Shown here: positions 19,231 through 28,940 of the stretch, piece after piece
Position numbering within the stretch: the first letter of the stretch is position 1
Layout: every line of letters starts with the position of its first letter
DNA from: Calditrichota bacterium
GTDB lineage: Bacteria > Calditrichota > Calditrichia > Calditrichales > J004
DNA length: 64,000 nucleotides
Assembly (NCBI GenBank): GCA_013112635.1
Contig: JABFGF010000010.1
Location: 56,968 to 120,967, forward strand
Reading direction: 5' to 3'
Notes under the pieces: model-generated
What the model saw: the letters and a program-made list of their open reading frames with translations, nothing else
Database searches by the model: none
What the model was told of the DNA's origin: nothing
Program-made: the position numbers and the translations under genes

Positions 19231-19779
19231 TTAAACTTGGATGACAAATATATCGCGCAGGTTACGTTTTATTTGCTGGTCATCCAACCCGTAGCCAACT
19301 ACATACTTATCTTCAATCTCAAAACCTACATAGTCCAGTTTTATATCAGCAACCGTTTTTGAAGGCTTATGCAAAAGCGAGGCAAACTTTAACCGCGCCG
19401 GATTAAATGCTGACATCATATTATTTAAAAATTTAACCGACAGTCCCGAATCAACAATATCTTCAACTACAATAACGTGTCTTCCGGCAATATCTGCACT
19501 CAATGGCTTTAGTACTTTAACGTGTCCTGTCGATTCACGCTGATTGCCATAACTTGAAATCCTGATAAAATCAATTTCTAAATCAATATTTATATGGCGG
19601 ATTAAATCGGCCAGGAAAATGAAACCTCCATTAAGAACGCCAATCAGGATTGGGGTTGTCCCTTTAAAATCTTGCGCTATCTCTTTCCCCAACGTTTCCA
19701 ACCGTTGTTCTATTTCTGCCTCGCTGATTAAAACAGAATAATTATCAGGGATAATACTTTTTTGACTATGATTATTCAT
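19231..19779 (-). CDS. hpt: Hypoxanthine phosphoribosyltransferase
   Basis: 182 residues, standard for bacterial Hpt. The PRPP-binding signature IVVEDIVDSG is at about 104-113 and the flexible-loop region SSYGNQRESTG at about 75-85. The C-terminal VGYGLDDQQIKR is the purine-binding part. It salvages hypoxanthine and guanine to IMP and GMP. Its ATG overlaps the tilS stop by ATGA. The tilS-hpt-ftsH order is a very widespread bacterial arrangement, which strengthens all three calls. Confidence 0.96.
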   Translation of the reverse strand: MNNHSQKSIIPDNYSVLISEAEIEQRLETLGKEIAQDFKGTTPILIGVLNGGFIFLADLIRHINIDLEIDFIRISSYGNQRESTGHVKVLKPLSADIAGRHVIVVEDIVDSGLSVKFLNNMMSAFNPARLKFASLLHKPSKTVADIKLDYVGFEIEDKYVVGYGLDDQQIKRNLRDIFVIQV

Positions 19780-21134
19780 AACGTTTCAATTTCAATTTTG
19801 TATACTCTTTTCGATTCCTCGGTTACCTTAAATAAGTTACTAATTCGATAGCCGGCTACCCAGATAATTTTATCCTTTAACAAGAGTAGAGGTATATTTC
19901 TCTTTTCCAAAATGTTTGTTTTCTGGTTTACAAAAAAGTCACTCAGTTTCTGTTTACCTTTGCTTCCCAATGGATAAAAAAAGTCACCTTCCTGCCAATA
20001 TCTAATTTTCAATGGGAATTCAAGATTATCTCCGCAGATATACTCCACTTTTGGATTTTTATTTATTTTTACCTTATCAACATCAATTCTGCTAATTGAA
20101 AACTTATAAAGATCACAATTGACGTTTTGACTTTCATAAAGTTCCCAAAACTTTGTTTGATTTTCCTGCGGCACAAAAAAGACTAACTGAGAGCGATCTA
20201 TCAATATTTTTTGATTTTCTGAAAACTCAAAACATGAGCCTGTGTTTGCAGATTTTACAAACTTTTCAAACTCATTGATTTGATCAGATGCAAGCGTGAA
20301 ACTTAACCCATAAATGTAAGAAAAACAATACTCAAGAAATTGAGATTTTTGATTTTTTTCAAATAACAAATAATCATCTTTATTAATTATTATCTGATTT
20401 TTTTTCTTTACAATTTTGTTTTCAAAATGAACACAATTTAAATCAAAACTTTCTCTATAAAATTGTTCATACTTTTGATGAGTTTTAAAAAATTCCCCGA
20501 GATAATCATTTCCAAAAACTTCCTTCAAAGCCGGTGTAAATCGTTGCCTCATTTTGTTACGAAGCTTATCCTGTTCAAAATTACTTGAGTCATCCCGAAA
20601 TGGTATTTTATTTTCTGTACAATAATTGTCAATCTCATATCTGGAGCAACTTAAAAACGGGCGAATATATTTTTCCCGAACTGCTGGAATACCTAACAGC
20701 CCTTTAGGACCGCTTCCTTTAAACACACGCATAAAGTATGTTTCCAGCTGATCATCCAAATGATGCGCTGTTGCCAACTTGCAATTATCAAACTTTCTTA
20801 TTTCCTGTTCATATTTTTTATATCGTGCTTTTCGTAAAGCATTTTCTCCTGCGTTTTTTCCAAACCCGGATAGTTTATAAACAGAACATTTAACGCCTAA
20901 ATCGCTGCATATTTTTTTAACAAATGCTTCATCATCATCCGATTCACTCCCTCTAATTCCGTGATTAATATGAACAGCACTTATACTAATATTCAATTCC
21001 GTTTTTAAAGAATTTAACAAGTAAAGCAAACTGACTGAATCACGGCCACCGGAAAGGGCAATAATAATATGATTTTTGGGAGAAATTAAATGATTTGACT
21101 GAATAAATGCGGTTACTTTTTTTGTAAGCACCAT
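19776..21134 (-). CDS. tilS: tRNA(Ile)-lysidine synthase
   Basis: 452 residues. The N-terminal PP-loop ATPase has SGGRDS at 28-33 and the family motifs AVHINHGIRG and ATAHHLDDQLET. The linker and C-terminal domains end with LEFPLKIRYWQEGDFFYPLGSKGKQKLSDFF, the TilS substrate-binding domain. It converts C34 of tRNA-Ile(CAU) to lysidine so that it reads AUA. It overlaps hpt by 4 bases and lies just downstream of two CAT-anticodon tRNA genes, the look-alikes that TilS must not modify. Confidence 0.96.
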   Translation of the reverse strand: MVLTKKVTAFIQSNHLISPKNHIIIALSGGRDSVSLLYLLNSLKTELNISISAVHINHGIRGSESDDDEAFVKKICSDLGVKCSVYKLSGFGKNAGENALRKARYKKYEQEIRKFDNCKLATAHHLDDQLETYFMRVFKGSGPKGLLGIPAVREKYIRPFLSCSRYEIDNYCTENKIPFRDDSSNFEQDKLRNKMRQRFTPALKEVFGNDYLGEFFKTHQKYEQFYRESFDLNCVHFENKIVKKKNQIIINKDDYLLFEKNQKSQFLEYCFSYIYGLSFTLASDQINEFEKFVKSANTGSCFEFSENQKILIDRSQLVFFVPQENQTKFWELYESQNVNCDLYKFSISRIDVDKVKINKNPKVEYICGDNLEFPLKIRYWQEGDFFYPLGSKGKQKLSDFFVNQKTNILEKRNIPLLLLKDKIIWVAGYRISNLFKVTEESKRVYKIEIETL

Positions 21135-21157
21135 AAACGAACGCAGTATGAAAAGTG

Positions 21158-21231
21158 TAGCGGCGCAGGGATTCGAACCCCGGACACTCGGATTATGATT
21201 CCGATGCTCTAACCAGCTGAGCTACGCCGCC
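21158..21231 (-). tRNA. tRNA-Met (anticodon CAT), elongator type
   Basis: The 74-base cloverleaf on the reverse strand has acceptor stem GGCGGCG paired with CGCCGCT (first pair G-U), D arm GCTCAGCTGGTTAGAGC, anticodon stem TCGGA/TCCGA with loop ATCATAA (anticodon CAT) and T arm with GGTTCGAATCC. No CCA is encoded. A CAT anticodon could be elongator Met or lysidine-modified Ile2. The G4-C69 and G5-C68 pairs and the Bacillus-like tRNA-Met acceptor sequence favour Met. It lies 23 bases upstream of tilS and downstream of tRNA-fMet. Confidence 0.9.
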
Positions 21232-21278
21232 AAAAGCTTTAATAAAAAACAAGGCAGCCAAAATTGACTACCTATTTG

Positions 21279-21352
<74 letters not shown>

Positions 21353-21364
21353 ATCAGAGTTTTT

Positions 21365-21393
21365 AATATACCACCTTTTTACAAAGCTGTCAA
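21365..21393 (-). promoter_or_regulatory. Strong sigma-70-type promoter for the tRNA-Met pair
   Basis: On the reverse strand, TTGACA (21388-21393) and TATATT (21365-21370) are separated by exactly 17 bases. The initiator tRNA begins 12 bases after the -10 box. The -35 box overlaps the lpxK stop codon. It likely also feeds tilS-hpt-ftsH downstream. Confidence 0.85.
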
Positions 21394-22403
21394 GCTAAGT
21401 ATTTAATATTATTAAGAAAATCTTTTTCATTTTTTACTTTGACATTAAGACGAGGTGTTAATAAAGAAATATCTGCATCATTGAGTATTTTTTTTGCGGT
21501 GGAAAGGTCAGAAATTTTGACCATGTCTTTTTCTGTGCAAAGCAATAAATTGCATTTATTTTTATTACAAAGTCCTGCTAAAAATTCCAAATCACTTTCA
21601 GTAAAAGAATGATGATCCTTAAAAGGCATAAATTGAGAAACAACGATGCTTTCTTCTTTCAAGCTATTATGAAAATTTTCAGGATGAGCAATTCCTGCAA
21701 AAGCCACACACGTGTTTCCTGCCAATTCTTTTATTGAGCCTTTGGTTTTAAAGTCAATATCCAGGACATCATCTATTTGTGAAATGCTGAAATATCTGTT
21801 TTTATCATCTATGGCAGCAGGATCATCAGCAGAGACAATCATATTAGCACGTTTTAAATTGAATTTAAATTCCCGGAGTAGGCCACCTGGCAAAACCAAT
21901 TTGTTTTTAATTCTTTTTTCATCCTTAACCAGGACAATATCCAAATCCCTTGCAACAGAACGATGCTGAAAACCATCATCTAACAATATTACATCAACAT
22001 CATAGTTTTTTAATATATAATCGATGGCAATTTTTCTTTTTTCACAAACAGCAATTATTTGCCCTGGAAGTTTTTTTGATATAAGCACCGGTTCATCACC
22101 ATGGATAATTACTTTTGCAAACCGTGTTTTGCCATTGCTAATAAAATGAAATCCTTTTGATTTGCGCCCATAACCCCGACTAACAATTGCAACCTTCTTA
22201 TTTTTATCAACAAACTTTTCAGCAAGATAAATTGTAAATGGGGTCTTGCCCGTTCCACCCGCTGTAATATTGCCGATTGAAATTATGGGTTTGTCAAAAT
22301 GGTGTGTTTTAAATATACCTATATCGTAAAGCAGGTTTCTTATCTGGATAATCAAACCATAAATAAGGGAAATTGGAAATAGAATTAATCTCAGAACTAT
22401 CAT
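21390..22403 (-). CDS. lpxK: Tetraacyldisaccharide 4'-kinase
   Basis: 337 residues. The P-loop in GNITAGGTGKTP at 44-55 is the LpxK signature, followed by SRGYGRKSKGF, GDEPVLISKK and LLDDGFQHRSVARDLDI. An N-terminal hydrophobic segment (1-25) associates with the inner membrane. LpxK phosphorylates the 4' position of the lipid A precursor, so the cell should make lipopolysaccharide. It follows the flippase gene by 9 bases and ends within the tRNA promoter. Confidence 0.95.
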   Translation of the reverse strand: MIVLRLILFPISLIYGLIIQIRNLLYDIGIFKTHHFDKPIISIGNITAGGTGKTPFTIYLAEKFVDKNKKVAIVSRGYGRKSKGFHFISNGKTRFAKVIIHGDEPVLISKKLPGQIIAVCEKRKIAIDYILKNYDVDVILLDDGFQHRSVARDLDIVLVKDEKRIKNKLVLPGGLLREFKFNLKRANMIVSADDPAAIDDKNRYFSISQIDDVLDIDFKTKGSIKELAGNTCVAFAGIAHPENFHNSLKEESIVVSQFMPFKDHHSFTESDLEFLAGLCNKNKCNLLLCTEKDMVKISDLSTAKKILNDADISLLTPRLNVKVKNEKDFLNNIKYLA

Positions 22404-22412
22404 GCTAAATTG

Positions 22413-23873
22413 TCATCGCATTTTTATTAGTGATTTAACTGTATCAATTTCAGAGCGCTTGAAAAACCCTGTTGCCCAAAATATAATAGGAGTTGAACCA
22501 AGTAAAATAATCCGGCTCCAGATTTGAGGCTGAAAATAATAGAAGATCACCAACATTACTGCCAGAAAGCCCAAAAGAAATAGAATACGGGAATAGTCAT
22601 ATTTTATGGGATAGATTTTGTTATTGGCGATAAAAATTGTTACGGCCATTACAAAATAACTTAAAAATGTTGCAAAAGCTGCACCCATAATTCCATACGC
22701 GGGCATAAGATATAAATTGCTGCCAACATTAACCAGTGCTGCCAACCCGGTAAAAATAATCATTAAATGAGATTTTTTCTTGATATAAATACCCACCGTA
22801 AAATTTACATAAAGCCCGTAAAACAAGTATGATGTAAGAATTATTGGAATAATAGATGTGCCCGGCCAATATTCTTTGCCTAAAAGCGTTATCCCGCCCG
22901 GTAAGGGAATTTGCACCAGGTATTCAATTAGATATGAAACAAGAATTACAATAATGACACCAACCAGTGTGAAATAAGTCAGTACTCTGGAATAAACTTC
23001 TTTGGCTTCTTTCTTCTCTGCAATCTTTAAAAAGAATGGCTGCCAGGCTGTCCTAAAAGCCATAACCAACATAACAAGTATTGTCCCGAACTTATAATTT
23101 GCAGAATAAAGCCCAAGCAATTCTTTTCCCAGAAGATGGTTCATAAGCAGCTTATCACTTACTTCAACAATTAAGTAAGCAATGCCATTGGGGATTAATG
23201 GAATGCCAAAATAAGCAAGCTGTTTAAATGCGCCACTGTTCCAACTGCCTTTTAGATATGAAACCTGGTATGGCAGTAAAATAATCACATTAATAAATGC
23301 TGCTATAATATTTGCATACAAAACTCCAATAAAGCCCATTTTGTAATAAACCACAAAGAGAATATTTAAACCAAGTTCAATTAAAAAACGGACAATCTTT
23401 ATAACTGAAAAATGAGTTGATTTTTCTTCGACACGAAGAATTAAATATGGCAGGTTACTAAAAGTATCCAAAAACAAAATAGCTGCAGATATTTGAATCG
23501 GGAAGCTATAATCGGCCGAACTAAAGATAATTTCTGCAAAATAAGGTGCAGAAAAAAAGATAATCGCAGATAGAACCAATGCATTGGCACTTACACCAAG
23601 AAAAGCTGTTTTATAAATATCATGTCGTTTATGTTTGCCCAAAAAGTAATAGCGCATAAATGCACTATCCATTCCATACAGGTACAGAACAACCATAAAA
23701 GCAGTAAATGCATAAAATAGAGATAAATCGCCATAGTCAGCTTTAGATGCCAAAAACTTTTCACTTGTATAGATTGGCATCATCACTAAACCCAATGTTC
23801 GTTGGATAAAGGTGCTGATTGTATAAACTAATGAATGACGTGTAAGATTTTTTAAATGCGATTTGATTGACAC
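22413..23873 (-). CDS. Polysaccharide flippase, MOP superfamily (Wzx-like)
   Basis: 486 residues with about 14 predicted membrane helices. The beginning (SLVYTISTFIQRTLGLVMMPIYT) and the pattern ADYGDLSLFYAF are typical of the polysaccharide biosynthesis/oligosaccharide flippase family of the MOP exporters. Such proteins move lipid-linked sugar units across the inner membrane. It starts 6 bases after aroQ and is followed by lpxK, so an LPS or exopolysaccharide substrate is likely but not shown. No glycosyltransferases are adjacent. Confidence 0.88.
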   Translation of the reverse strand: MSIKSHLKNLTRHSLVYTISTFIQRTLGLVMMPIYTSEKFLASKADYGDLSLFYAFTAFMVVLYLYGMDSAFMRYYFLGKHKRHDIYKTAFLGVSANALVLSAIIFFSAPYFAEIIFSSADYSFPIQISAAILFLDTFSNLPYLILRVEEKSTHFSVIKIVRFLIELGLNILFVVYYKMGFIGVLYANIIAAFINVIILLPYQVSYLKGSWNSGAFKQLAYFGIPLIPNGIAYLIVEVSDKLLMNHLLGKELLGLYSANYKFGTILVMLVMAFRTAWQPFFLKIAEKKEAKEVYSRVLTYFTLVGVIIVILVSYLIEYLVQIPLPGGITLLGKEYWPGTSIIPIILTSYLFYGLYVNFTVGIYIKKKSHLMIIFTGLAALVNVGSNLYLMPAYGIMGAAFATFLSYFVMAVTIFIANNKIYPIKYDYSRILFLLGFLAVMLVIFYYFQPQIWSRIILLGSTPIIFWATGFFKRSEIDTVKSLIKMR

Positions 23874-23879
23874 AAAAAC

Positions 23880-24311
23880 CTATTTTCTTTTGTGTTGGTG
23901 TGCAAGTGCCTGAACGCCCAGGACATAACCATAGATTCCAAGACCGACAATAGATCCGCTAACAACATCGGAGATAACGGATTTATGGCGGAACTCTTCA
24001 CGTCCGGCAATATTGCTGATATGTACTTCCACAACCGGGACAGAAACTGACTCAATCGCATCGCGGATAGCGTAGGAATAATGTGTAAATGCTCCGGCAT
24101 TTAAGACAACACCTGCATAATGCCCATCGGCTTTTTGAATTTTGTCGATAATCTCACCTTCATGATTACTTTGATAAAAATCAATCTCAACTTTTTTGAA
24201 ATAACCTTTGACAAAATCATTTACTTCGTTTAATGAATTCTGGCCATAAACAGTTGGGTTCCGTTTTCCAAGCAGATTTAAATTTGGTCCGTTTATAATA
24301 AGTATTTTCAT
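23880..24311 (-). CDS. aroQ: Type II 3-dehydroquinate dehydratase
   Basis: 143 residues, the normal size. The diagnostic start ILIINGPNLNLLGKR is followed by catalytic Tyr22, the Asn-containing motif NAGAFTHYSYA, and His97 in VEVHISN with Arg108 in FRHKS. It removes water from 3-dehydroquinate in the shikimate pathway as a dodecamer. It lies 15 bases downstream of aroB. Together with aroK it forms a compact aromatic amino acid set. Confidence 0.97.
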   Translation of the reverse strand: MKILIINGPNLNLLGKRNPTVYGQNSLNEVNDFVKGYFKKVEIDFYQSNHEGEIIDKIQKADGHYAGVVLNAGAFTHYSYAIRDAIESVSVPVVEVHISNIAGREEFRHKSVISDVVSGSIVGLGIYGYVLGVQALAHQHKRK

Positions 24312-24326
24312 TTTATACCTGTCCTT

Positions 24327-25415
24327 TTAGATTAATACCTCAAACGCCGTTCTTATTTGGTTTAATTCAGATTCATCTTTAATTACATATGAACCTATCT
24401 GATCAACCAAAATTAAACGGATATTTTTATCGACTACTTTTTTGTCTAAAAACATTCGTTCAACAAGGGCATCAATTTTGATGTTATTTTTATCATATTT
24501 TACTGGAACCCGTTCCAACAAATTTATTCCACGGGTATACTCTTCAATATCCATTAGCCCGGTGTTTTTCGAATATTCCAACGCACACTTCATTCCGAGG
24601 ATTACTGCTTCGCCATGTTTTAAATTGCTATAGCCAAATTCAGCTTCCAGGGCGTGGCCAAATGTATGGCCAAAATTTAGGATCATTCGCAAACCAGCCT
24701 CTTTTTCATCCTGTGCCACAACATCTGCTTTTTGTCTTGCAGAAACATCTACAAGGTGCAATAAAACGTCAATATCGCCAGATAATGCTTTCTCAATATT
24801 GTTTTCCAAATATGAAAACAAATCCTTGTCGCCAAAAAAAGCGTACTTAATTACCTCGCCCATACCGCAACGAATTTCTTCTTCCGGCAAACTTCTTAAA
24901 AAAGCCACATCAGAAAAAACGAATACAGGTTGTTTAAAAGCGCCAATCAGGTTTTTTCCTAAAGGATGGTTTATGCCTGTTTTTCCACCAATGCTGCTAT
25001 CTACCTGTGCTAATAGCGTTGTCGGAACCTGTACAAAATTTATTCCACGTAAATAAGTTGCTGCAACAAAACCGGCCAAATCTCCAATAACTCCGCCACC
25101 CAGAGCAATAATTGTACCGCTGCGCTCAAAATGATTTTCAAGGAGTGCGGTCCATAACTCTTGCAAAAACTGAATTGATTTTGTCTGTTCCCCGTCCGGT
25201 ACAATATGTTCAATAATCTGACACTGCGACGGTAATCTTTGTTTTAACTCTTTTCCGTACAAGGCAAAAATATTTGCACTGGAGATAATTGCAATTTGTT
25301 TGGACTTTATATGTCCGTTAAAAACTTCTGCGAAGTCATCCAGAATATTTTGCCCTACATAAATTGGATAACTGTTATCCGTTATATTTACATTTATTTT
25401 CTTCATATCACTCAT
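24327..25415 (-). CDS. aroB: 3-dehydroquinate synthase
   Basis: 362 residues. NAD- and metal-binding motifs are intact: GGGVIGDLAGFVAATYLRG, DSSIGGKTGINHPLGKN, the metal ligand in GEVIKYAF, and NFGHTFGHALE with LKHGEAV. It cyclises DAHP to 3-dehydroquinate. The first codons contain two Met (MSDMKKINV); either could start translation. It is transcribed between aroK and aroQ. Confidence 0.97.
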   Translation of the reverse strand: MSDMKKINVNITDNSYPIYVGQNILDDFAEVFNGHIKSKQIAIISSANIFALYGKELKQRLPSQCQIIEHIVPDGEQTKSIQFLQELWTALLENHFERSGTIIALGGGVIGDLAGFVAATYLRGINFVQVPTTLLAQVDSSIGGKTGINHPLGKNLIGAFKQPVFVFSDVAFLRSLPEEEIRCGMGEVIKYAFFGDKDLFSYLENNIEKALSGDIDVLLHLVDVSARQKADVVAQDEKEAGLRMILNFGHTFGHALEAEFGYSNLKHGEAVILGMKCALEYSKNTGLMDIEEYTRGINLLERVPVKYDKNNIKIDALVERMFLDKKVVDKNIRLILVDQIGSYVIKDESELNQIRTAFEVLI

Positions 25416-25481
25416 ATCAAACTAGTCAAATTCTTAATCATTAATAAAACACTTCTTTTGGAATCATGAACATGTTAAGTA

Positions 25482-26030
25482 TTACGTTTTCTTTCCAAAC
25501 TGTTCCAACTCCGTCAAAATCATCTCTGCCACTTGTGGCGGATCAAAACCATCACGCTCGATTATTACCGCGGCAGACTCATAAACATCTTTACGATCTT
25601 TTAATAGCTCTTCAATTCTTATAAGAAGGTTTGTTTCAAAATTTTCATCACGGGGTATATTTAAAAGCGGTCTTTTAGATGTTTTCTTAACCCGTTTAAA
25701 AATTTCCTCTGGACTACTTTTTATATAAACAACCGTTCCTTTTTTATCGGCCATTTTTTTGTTATCAGGGTTCATTAAAGCACCGCCACCAAGGGCAATA
25801 ACCGCTTTATTATTGTTTCCTATAAGCTGGAAAAGAATAGCTTGTTCCATTTTTCTAAAAGTTTCTTCACCCTGATCGGTAAAAATGTCGCTAATTGTTT
25901 TTCCGGTTGCTTCCTCAATTATTTTGTCCGAATCAAAAAAAGGACAGTTTAATTTATCCGCGACAATTGGACCTATTTTACTTTTACCGGCTCCCATAAA
26001 GCCATTTAAAAAAACGAGATTTTTATTCAT
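25482..26030 (-). CDS. aroK: Shikimate kinase
   Basis: 182 residues from the ATG at 26028-26030, which overlaps the rnhB stop as TAATG. A longer frame to 26102 runs back inside rnhB and is unlikely. Walker A is GFMGAGKS at 10-17, with the shikimate-binding DSDKIIEE and GGGALMNPDN and the lid R in TSKRPLLN. It phosphorylates shikimate using ATP. It is translationally coupled to rnhB and followed by aroB after 66 bases. Confidence 0.96.
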   Translation of the reverse strand: MNKNLVFLNGFMGAGKSKIGPIVADKLNCPFFDSDKIIEEATGKTISDIFTDQGEETFRKMEQAILFQLIGNNNKAVIALGGGALMNPDNKKMADKKGTVVYIKSSPEEIFKRVKKTSKRPLLNIPRDENFETNLLIRIEELLKDRKDVYESAAVIIERDGFDPPQVAEMILTELEQFGKKT

Positions 26031-26674
26031 TAAACTAAACTCAGTTGTTCTGATTTTTGGTGCATTATATTGCGGATAAATTTTTTGCGGTGCAGTTCGC
26101 ATGGACCGGATTTTCTAATTGCGTCCATATGTTCTTTTGCTGCGTACCCTTTGTGTTTTTCAAAACCGTATGCCGGGTATTTTTCAGACATTTCAATCAT
26201 CAAATTATCGCGGTATACTTTAGCCAGGATTGAAGCACTTGCGACTGAAACAGAAATACTATCCCCTTTTACAAGCGGTCTTCCCTGCAAAATTGTTCCC
26301 TGCTCCCTGTATAAAAAGGTTGGGAAATCTCTGCCATCCACAAGTACAAATTGTGGTTTTATTTCCAAAAGATCTATCGCGCGCTTCATTGCCAAAAAAG
26401 TGGCATTTATAATATTCAGGGAATTAATTTCCTCAACAGATGCTTCAGCAACTGCCCAGGCCAGGGCTTTTTCTTTTATTCTGGGTTCAAGTAATAAACG
26501 CTTCTTTTCAGTTAATTTCTTCGAGTCATCGATTTTATATATTTTTTTTTGGGGATCCAAAATAACAGCGGCGGCAACCACAGGCCCTGCTAAAGGTCCA
26601 CGTCCAACTTCATCTATTCCGGTTAAATATTGCACCCCATCGGTCCAAAGTTGATTATCATAGCTGCTGGTCAT
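26030..26674 (-). CDS. rnhB: Ribonuclease HII
   Basis: 214 residues. The active-site motif GIDEVGRGPLAGPVVAAAV carries Asp21 and Glu22. Further acidic positions are in FVLVDGRDF and the usual KGDSISVSVASASILAKVYRD. The C-terminal YGFEKHKGYAAKEH is conserved. It removes RNA from DNA-RNA hybrids and misincorporated ribonucleotides. It is the first gene of the minus-strand aro block. Confidence 0.97.
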   Translation of the reverse strand: MTSSYDNQLWTDGVQYLTGIDEVGRGPLAGPVVAAAVILDPQKKIYKIDDSKKLTEKKRLLLEPRIKEKALAWAVAEASVEEINSLNIINATFLAMKRAIDLLEIKPQFVLVDGRDFPTFLYREQGTILQGRPLVKGDSISVSVASASILAKVYRDNLMIEMSEKYPAYGFEKHKGYAAKEHMDAIRKSGPCELHRKKFIRNIMHQKSEQLSLV

Positions 26675-26769
26675 GGAATCTTGAATTAATTAGTTTTACT
26701 TAAAAAGATTGGGACAAATTAAAAAGCAGTTCGCTTATATTCAATTAAGTTTAAAATGGTTGGAATAAA

Positions 26770-26797
26770 CCTTCCGGGTAAAAAATAACCCGGAAGG
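26770..26797 (-). terminator. Hairpin terminator after the sorting-domain gene
   Basis: A perfect 10-base stem (CCTTCCGGGT / ACCCGGAAGG) with an 8-base A/T loop lies 10 bases past the stop of the 26808-28940 gene. The tail read on the minus strand is TTTATTCC, only moderately U-rich. Confidence 0.7.
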
Positions 26798-26807
26798 AAT
26801 AAGAGGA

Positions 26808-28940
26808 TTATTTCAATAAAATAAGTTTATTCATTATCTCTTGCTTGCCTGTATTGATTCTGTAAAAGTATAAACCGGAGGCAAAGTTCTCTGCATTCCA
26901 GGTATAATAATGAACGCCGGCATTTAATTCTCCATTAAACAGGGATTCTACCAGTTTACCGGTAATATCAAAAATTTCAACTTTAACGTGATTTCTAAAA
27001 GGCAACCCAAATTCTATGGTTGTTTGCGGATTAAATGGATTGGGATAATTCTGCTTTACAAAAAATTCTTTCGGAATCTTTGCGTTGTCATCCTCAATAG
27101 CTAAAACAGGATCATAGTCAAATTCAATAAAATGTGTGGAGTCCAAGTTTGAAACTGTTAGAACCGTATCCAATTCATCTTTAGAAAAATTTGGAGCCTC
27201 TATGTACCAATCCCCATCACAAACATTAAATACAAAGGTAGAATCGTCTTCTGGCCAGCCTTCCACCTGATACACGTTTGGGAACTCGCCCAATGTATGA
27301 ATATAAAACCCTTCCCAAAAAGCTTCGTCCGGAGCATGTTTTAAACGGACATATATTTCTGCATTTCGATAATTTAATTCAAAATCCAATGTGTCAGTTG
27401 TGTCACTATCAACATAAACATGTGCATACCAGGCCGGTTTTGCTAAGAAGTCATTTGACCAATCATCAAAACGAACTTCAAAAACCCCATCTTTTACCGG
27501 CTGCCAATACTCCAGACCTTCATTAACTGATGCCTGGTAAAATTGGGTCCAGTTGCTATCATAAATTTCAACTTGGAAATCATGACTGTTATACGGCATT
27601 AATGGATCATCGGGATCAAAACTTAATTTCCCGGCTAAAACTGCTCCGGCAGGTATTAAATTAAAATATGCTGTATCCCCTGCATTCACCCATTGCCATG
27701 GAGAATCTTCAATAATATAACCATCGGGCAAAGGTGTTCCATATTCCGGATTATCAAGCAAACCTATGCTGTATCCTGCACCGGATTTCACTTTTATTTT
27801 TGCAAATCCGGAGGTATCACTCATTGTCTGGTTCGATCCAAATGAGTCACTATAAGCATGAAACATGAAACTTTCACCGGGTGATTTATTTTCTTTAGTA
27901 ATTAAAATAACGATAGAACTATCGGCCTTATAAACCATTATATCTTTTTTTATGCTGTCACCATGGGCAACATAAACTGTATCTGGGTTTTCATTATCAT
28001 TTGAAGGACGTAAATAATCAGGATTCAAACCTTCTTCACTTATTGCAAGATAAAACCAATCTCCATCAATCTCTTGTGGTATAAATGCCGAAGCCGAAAA
28101 ATGGCCATTAATTATATTAAAGTCATTCCCGTCCCATTCATTAAAACGCACCAGGGAACCATAGCCATTAATATCCAATGCTTGTCCCGAATCATCAACA
28201 ACATAGCCATAAACAAAAGCTGTTGGTAAACTTAGATAAAAATCAACATCCGGATTAATACCTGCATCAACCACGAGAAAAATATCTTCAGATTCTATGT
28301 AAGCTGAAGTTTGTAACTCAAAGAAAAAAGAAACTTCCCATTCGGAACCAATAGCACTATCAGGCAAATTAATTTCATAGTAACCATTTTGATCTGTACT
28401 TCCAGACCAAAAACCCTGAAAACTTTGGATTGCCTCTGCGCCAATTTGAATTCCTGCTAATCTCTCATCAGGTGCAGTAATTCCTTCAATAAATAAGTTG
28501 CCTGTAATTTTTGCAGAAGGATTTAGCATTGCGCTGATATGCATTGCGGCATAAGCATCAGATTCATTAGCAATATCTATTACCTTTAAAATATAATCTC
28601 CTGGTGCCAAACCAAAGGGTCCTAAGTCTGTATAAACTAATCCATCTAAAACCGCACTGGAATCGCCTGGCCCTTCTGACCCCACATCACCATCCTGTTG
28701 CGTAAATTGTTCAACCAGAACATCACTCTCATCCAACTCCTGGTTTGAGTTTAAATCCAGATATATCTGAAAAGTGGACTCACCACCTTGTTGAGAAATG
28801 TCATATTCCCAGGCAAAAAAATCACCTTGTTGCAATGAATCTGCAGCATTCCCATTTACCCATAGCTTTAAATATGTGGTTGCCAAAACTGAAGTGGAAC
28901 CAAGTAATACAAGCGAACAAACAAGTATCAGTTTTCTCAT
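26808..28940 (-). CDS. Secreted multidomain protein with type IX sorting domain
   Basis: 710 residues. AGGAGG precedes the ATG. The signal peptide ends near STSVLATTY. The mature part has several beta-sandwich segments with carboxypeptidase-regulatory-like features (KITGNLFIEGITAPDERLAG, FVYGYVVDDSGQAL, GAVLAGKLSFDPDD). Residues ~625-710 are the C-terminal sorting domain: NYPNPFNPQTTIEFGLP, VKVEIFDITGKLVESLF and ASGLYFYRINTG, ending KLILLK. No catalytic motif is recognised. It is probably exported by the type IX-like system. It has its own terminator and a long upstream region. Confidence 0.85.
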   Translation of the reverse strand: MRKLILVCSLVLLGSTSVLATTYLKLWVNGNAADSLQQGDFFAWEYDISQQGGESTFQIYLDLNSNQELDESDVLVEQFTQQDGDVGSEGPGDSSAVLDGLVYTDLGPFGLAPGDYILKVIDIANESDAYAAMHISAMLNPSAKITGNLFIEGITAPDERLAGIQIGAEAIQSFQGFWSGSTDQNGYYEINLPDSAIGSEWEVSFFFELQTSAYIESEDIFLVVDAGINPDVDFYLSLPTAFVYGYVVDDSGQALDINGYGSLVRFNEWDGNDFNIINGHFSASAFIPQEIDGDWFYLAISEEGLNPDYLRPSNDNENPDTVYVAHGDSIKKDIMVYKADSSIVILITKENKSPGESFMFHAYSDSFGSNQTMSDTSGFAKIKVKSGAGYSIGLLDNPEYGTPLPDGYIIEDSPWQWVNAGDTAYFNLIPAGAVLAGKLSFDPDDPLMPYNSHDFQVEIYDSNWTQFYQASVNEGLEYWQPVKDGVFEVRFDDWSNDFLAKPAWYAHVYVDSDTTDTLDFELNYRNAEIYVRLKHAPDEAFWEGFYIHTLGEFPNVYQVEGWPEDDSTFVFNVCDGDWYIEAPNFSKDELDTVLTVSNLDSTHFIEFDYDPVLAIEDDNAKIPKEFFVKQNYPNPFNPQTTIEFGLPFRNHVKVEIFDITGKLVESLFNGELNAGVHYYTWNAENFASGLYFYRINTGKQEIMNKLILLK

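Noticed and set aside
21158..21231. CAT-anticodon tRNA as tRNA-Ile2, the TilS substrate
   Set aside because: Acceptor pairs 4-69 and 5-68 are G-C rather than the C-G pairs of E. coli Ile2, and the sequence is closest in memory to Bacillus-type elongator tRNA-Met. A low residual doubt remains.
26070..26654. Plus-strand open frame of 194 codons opposite rnhB
   Set aside because: RNase HII on the minus strand has all active-site motifs; the antisense frame is a mirror of conserved coding.
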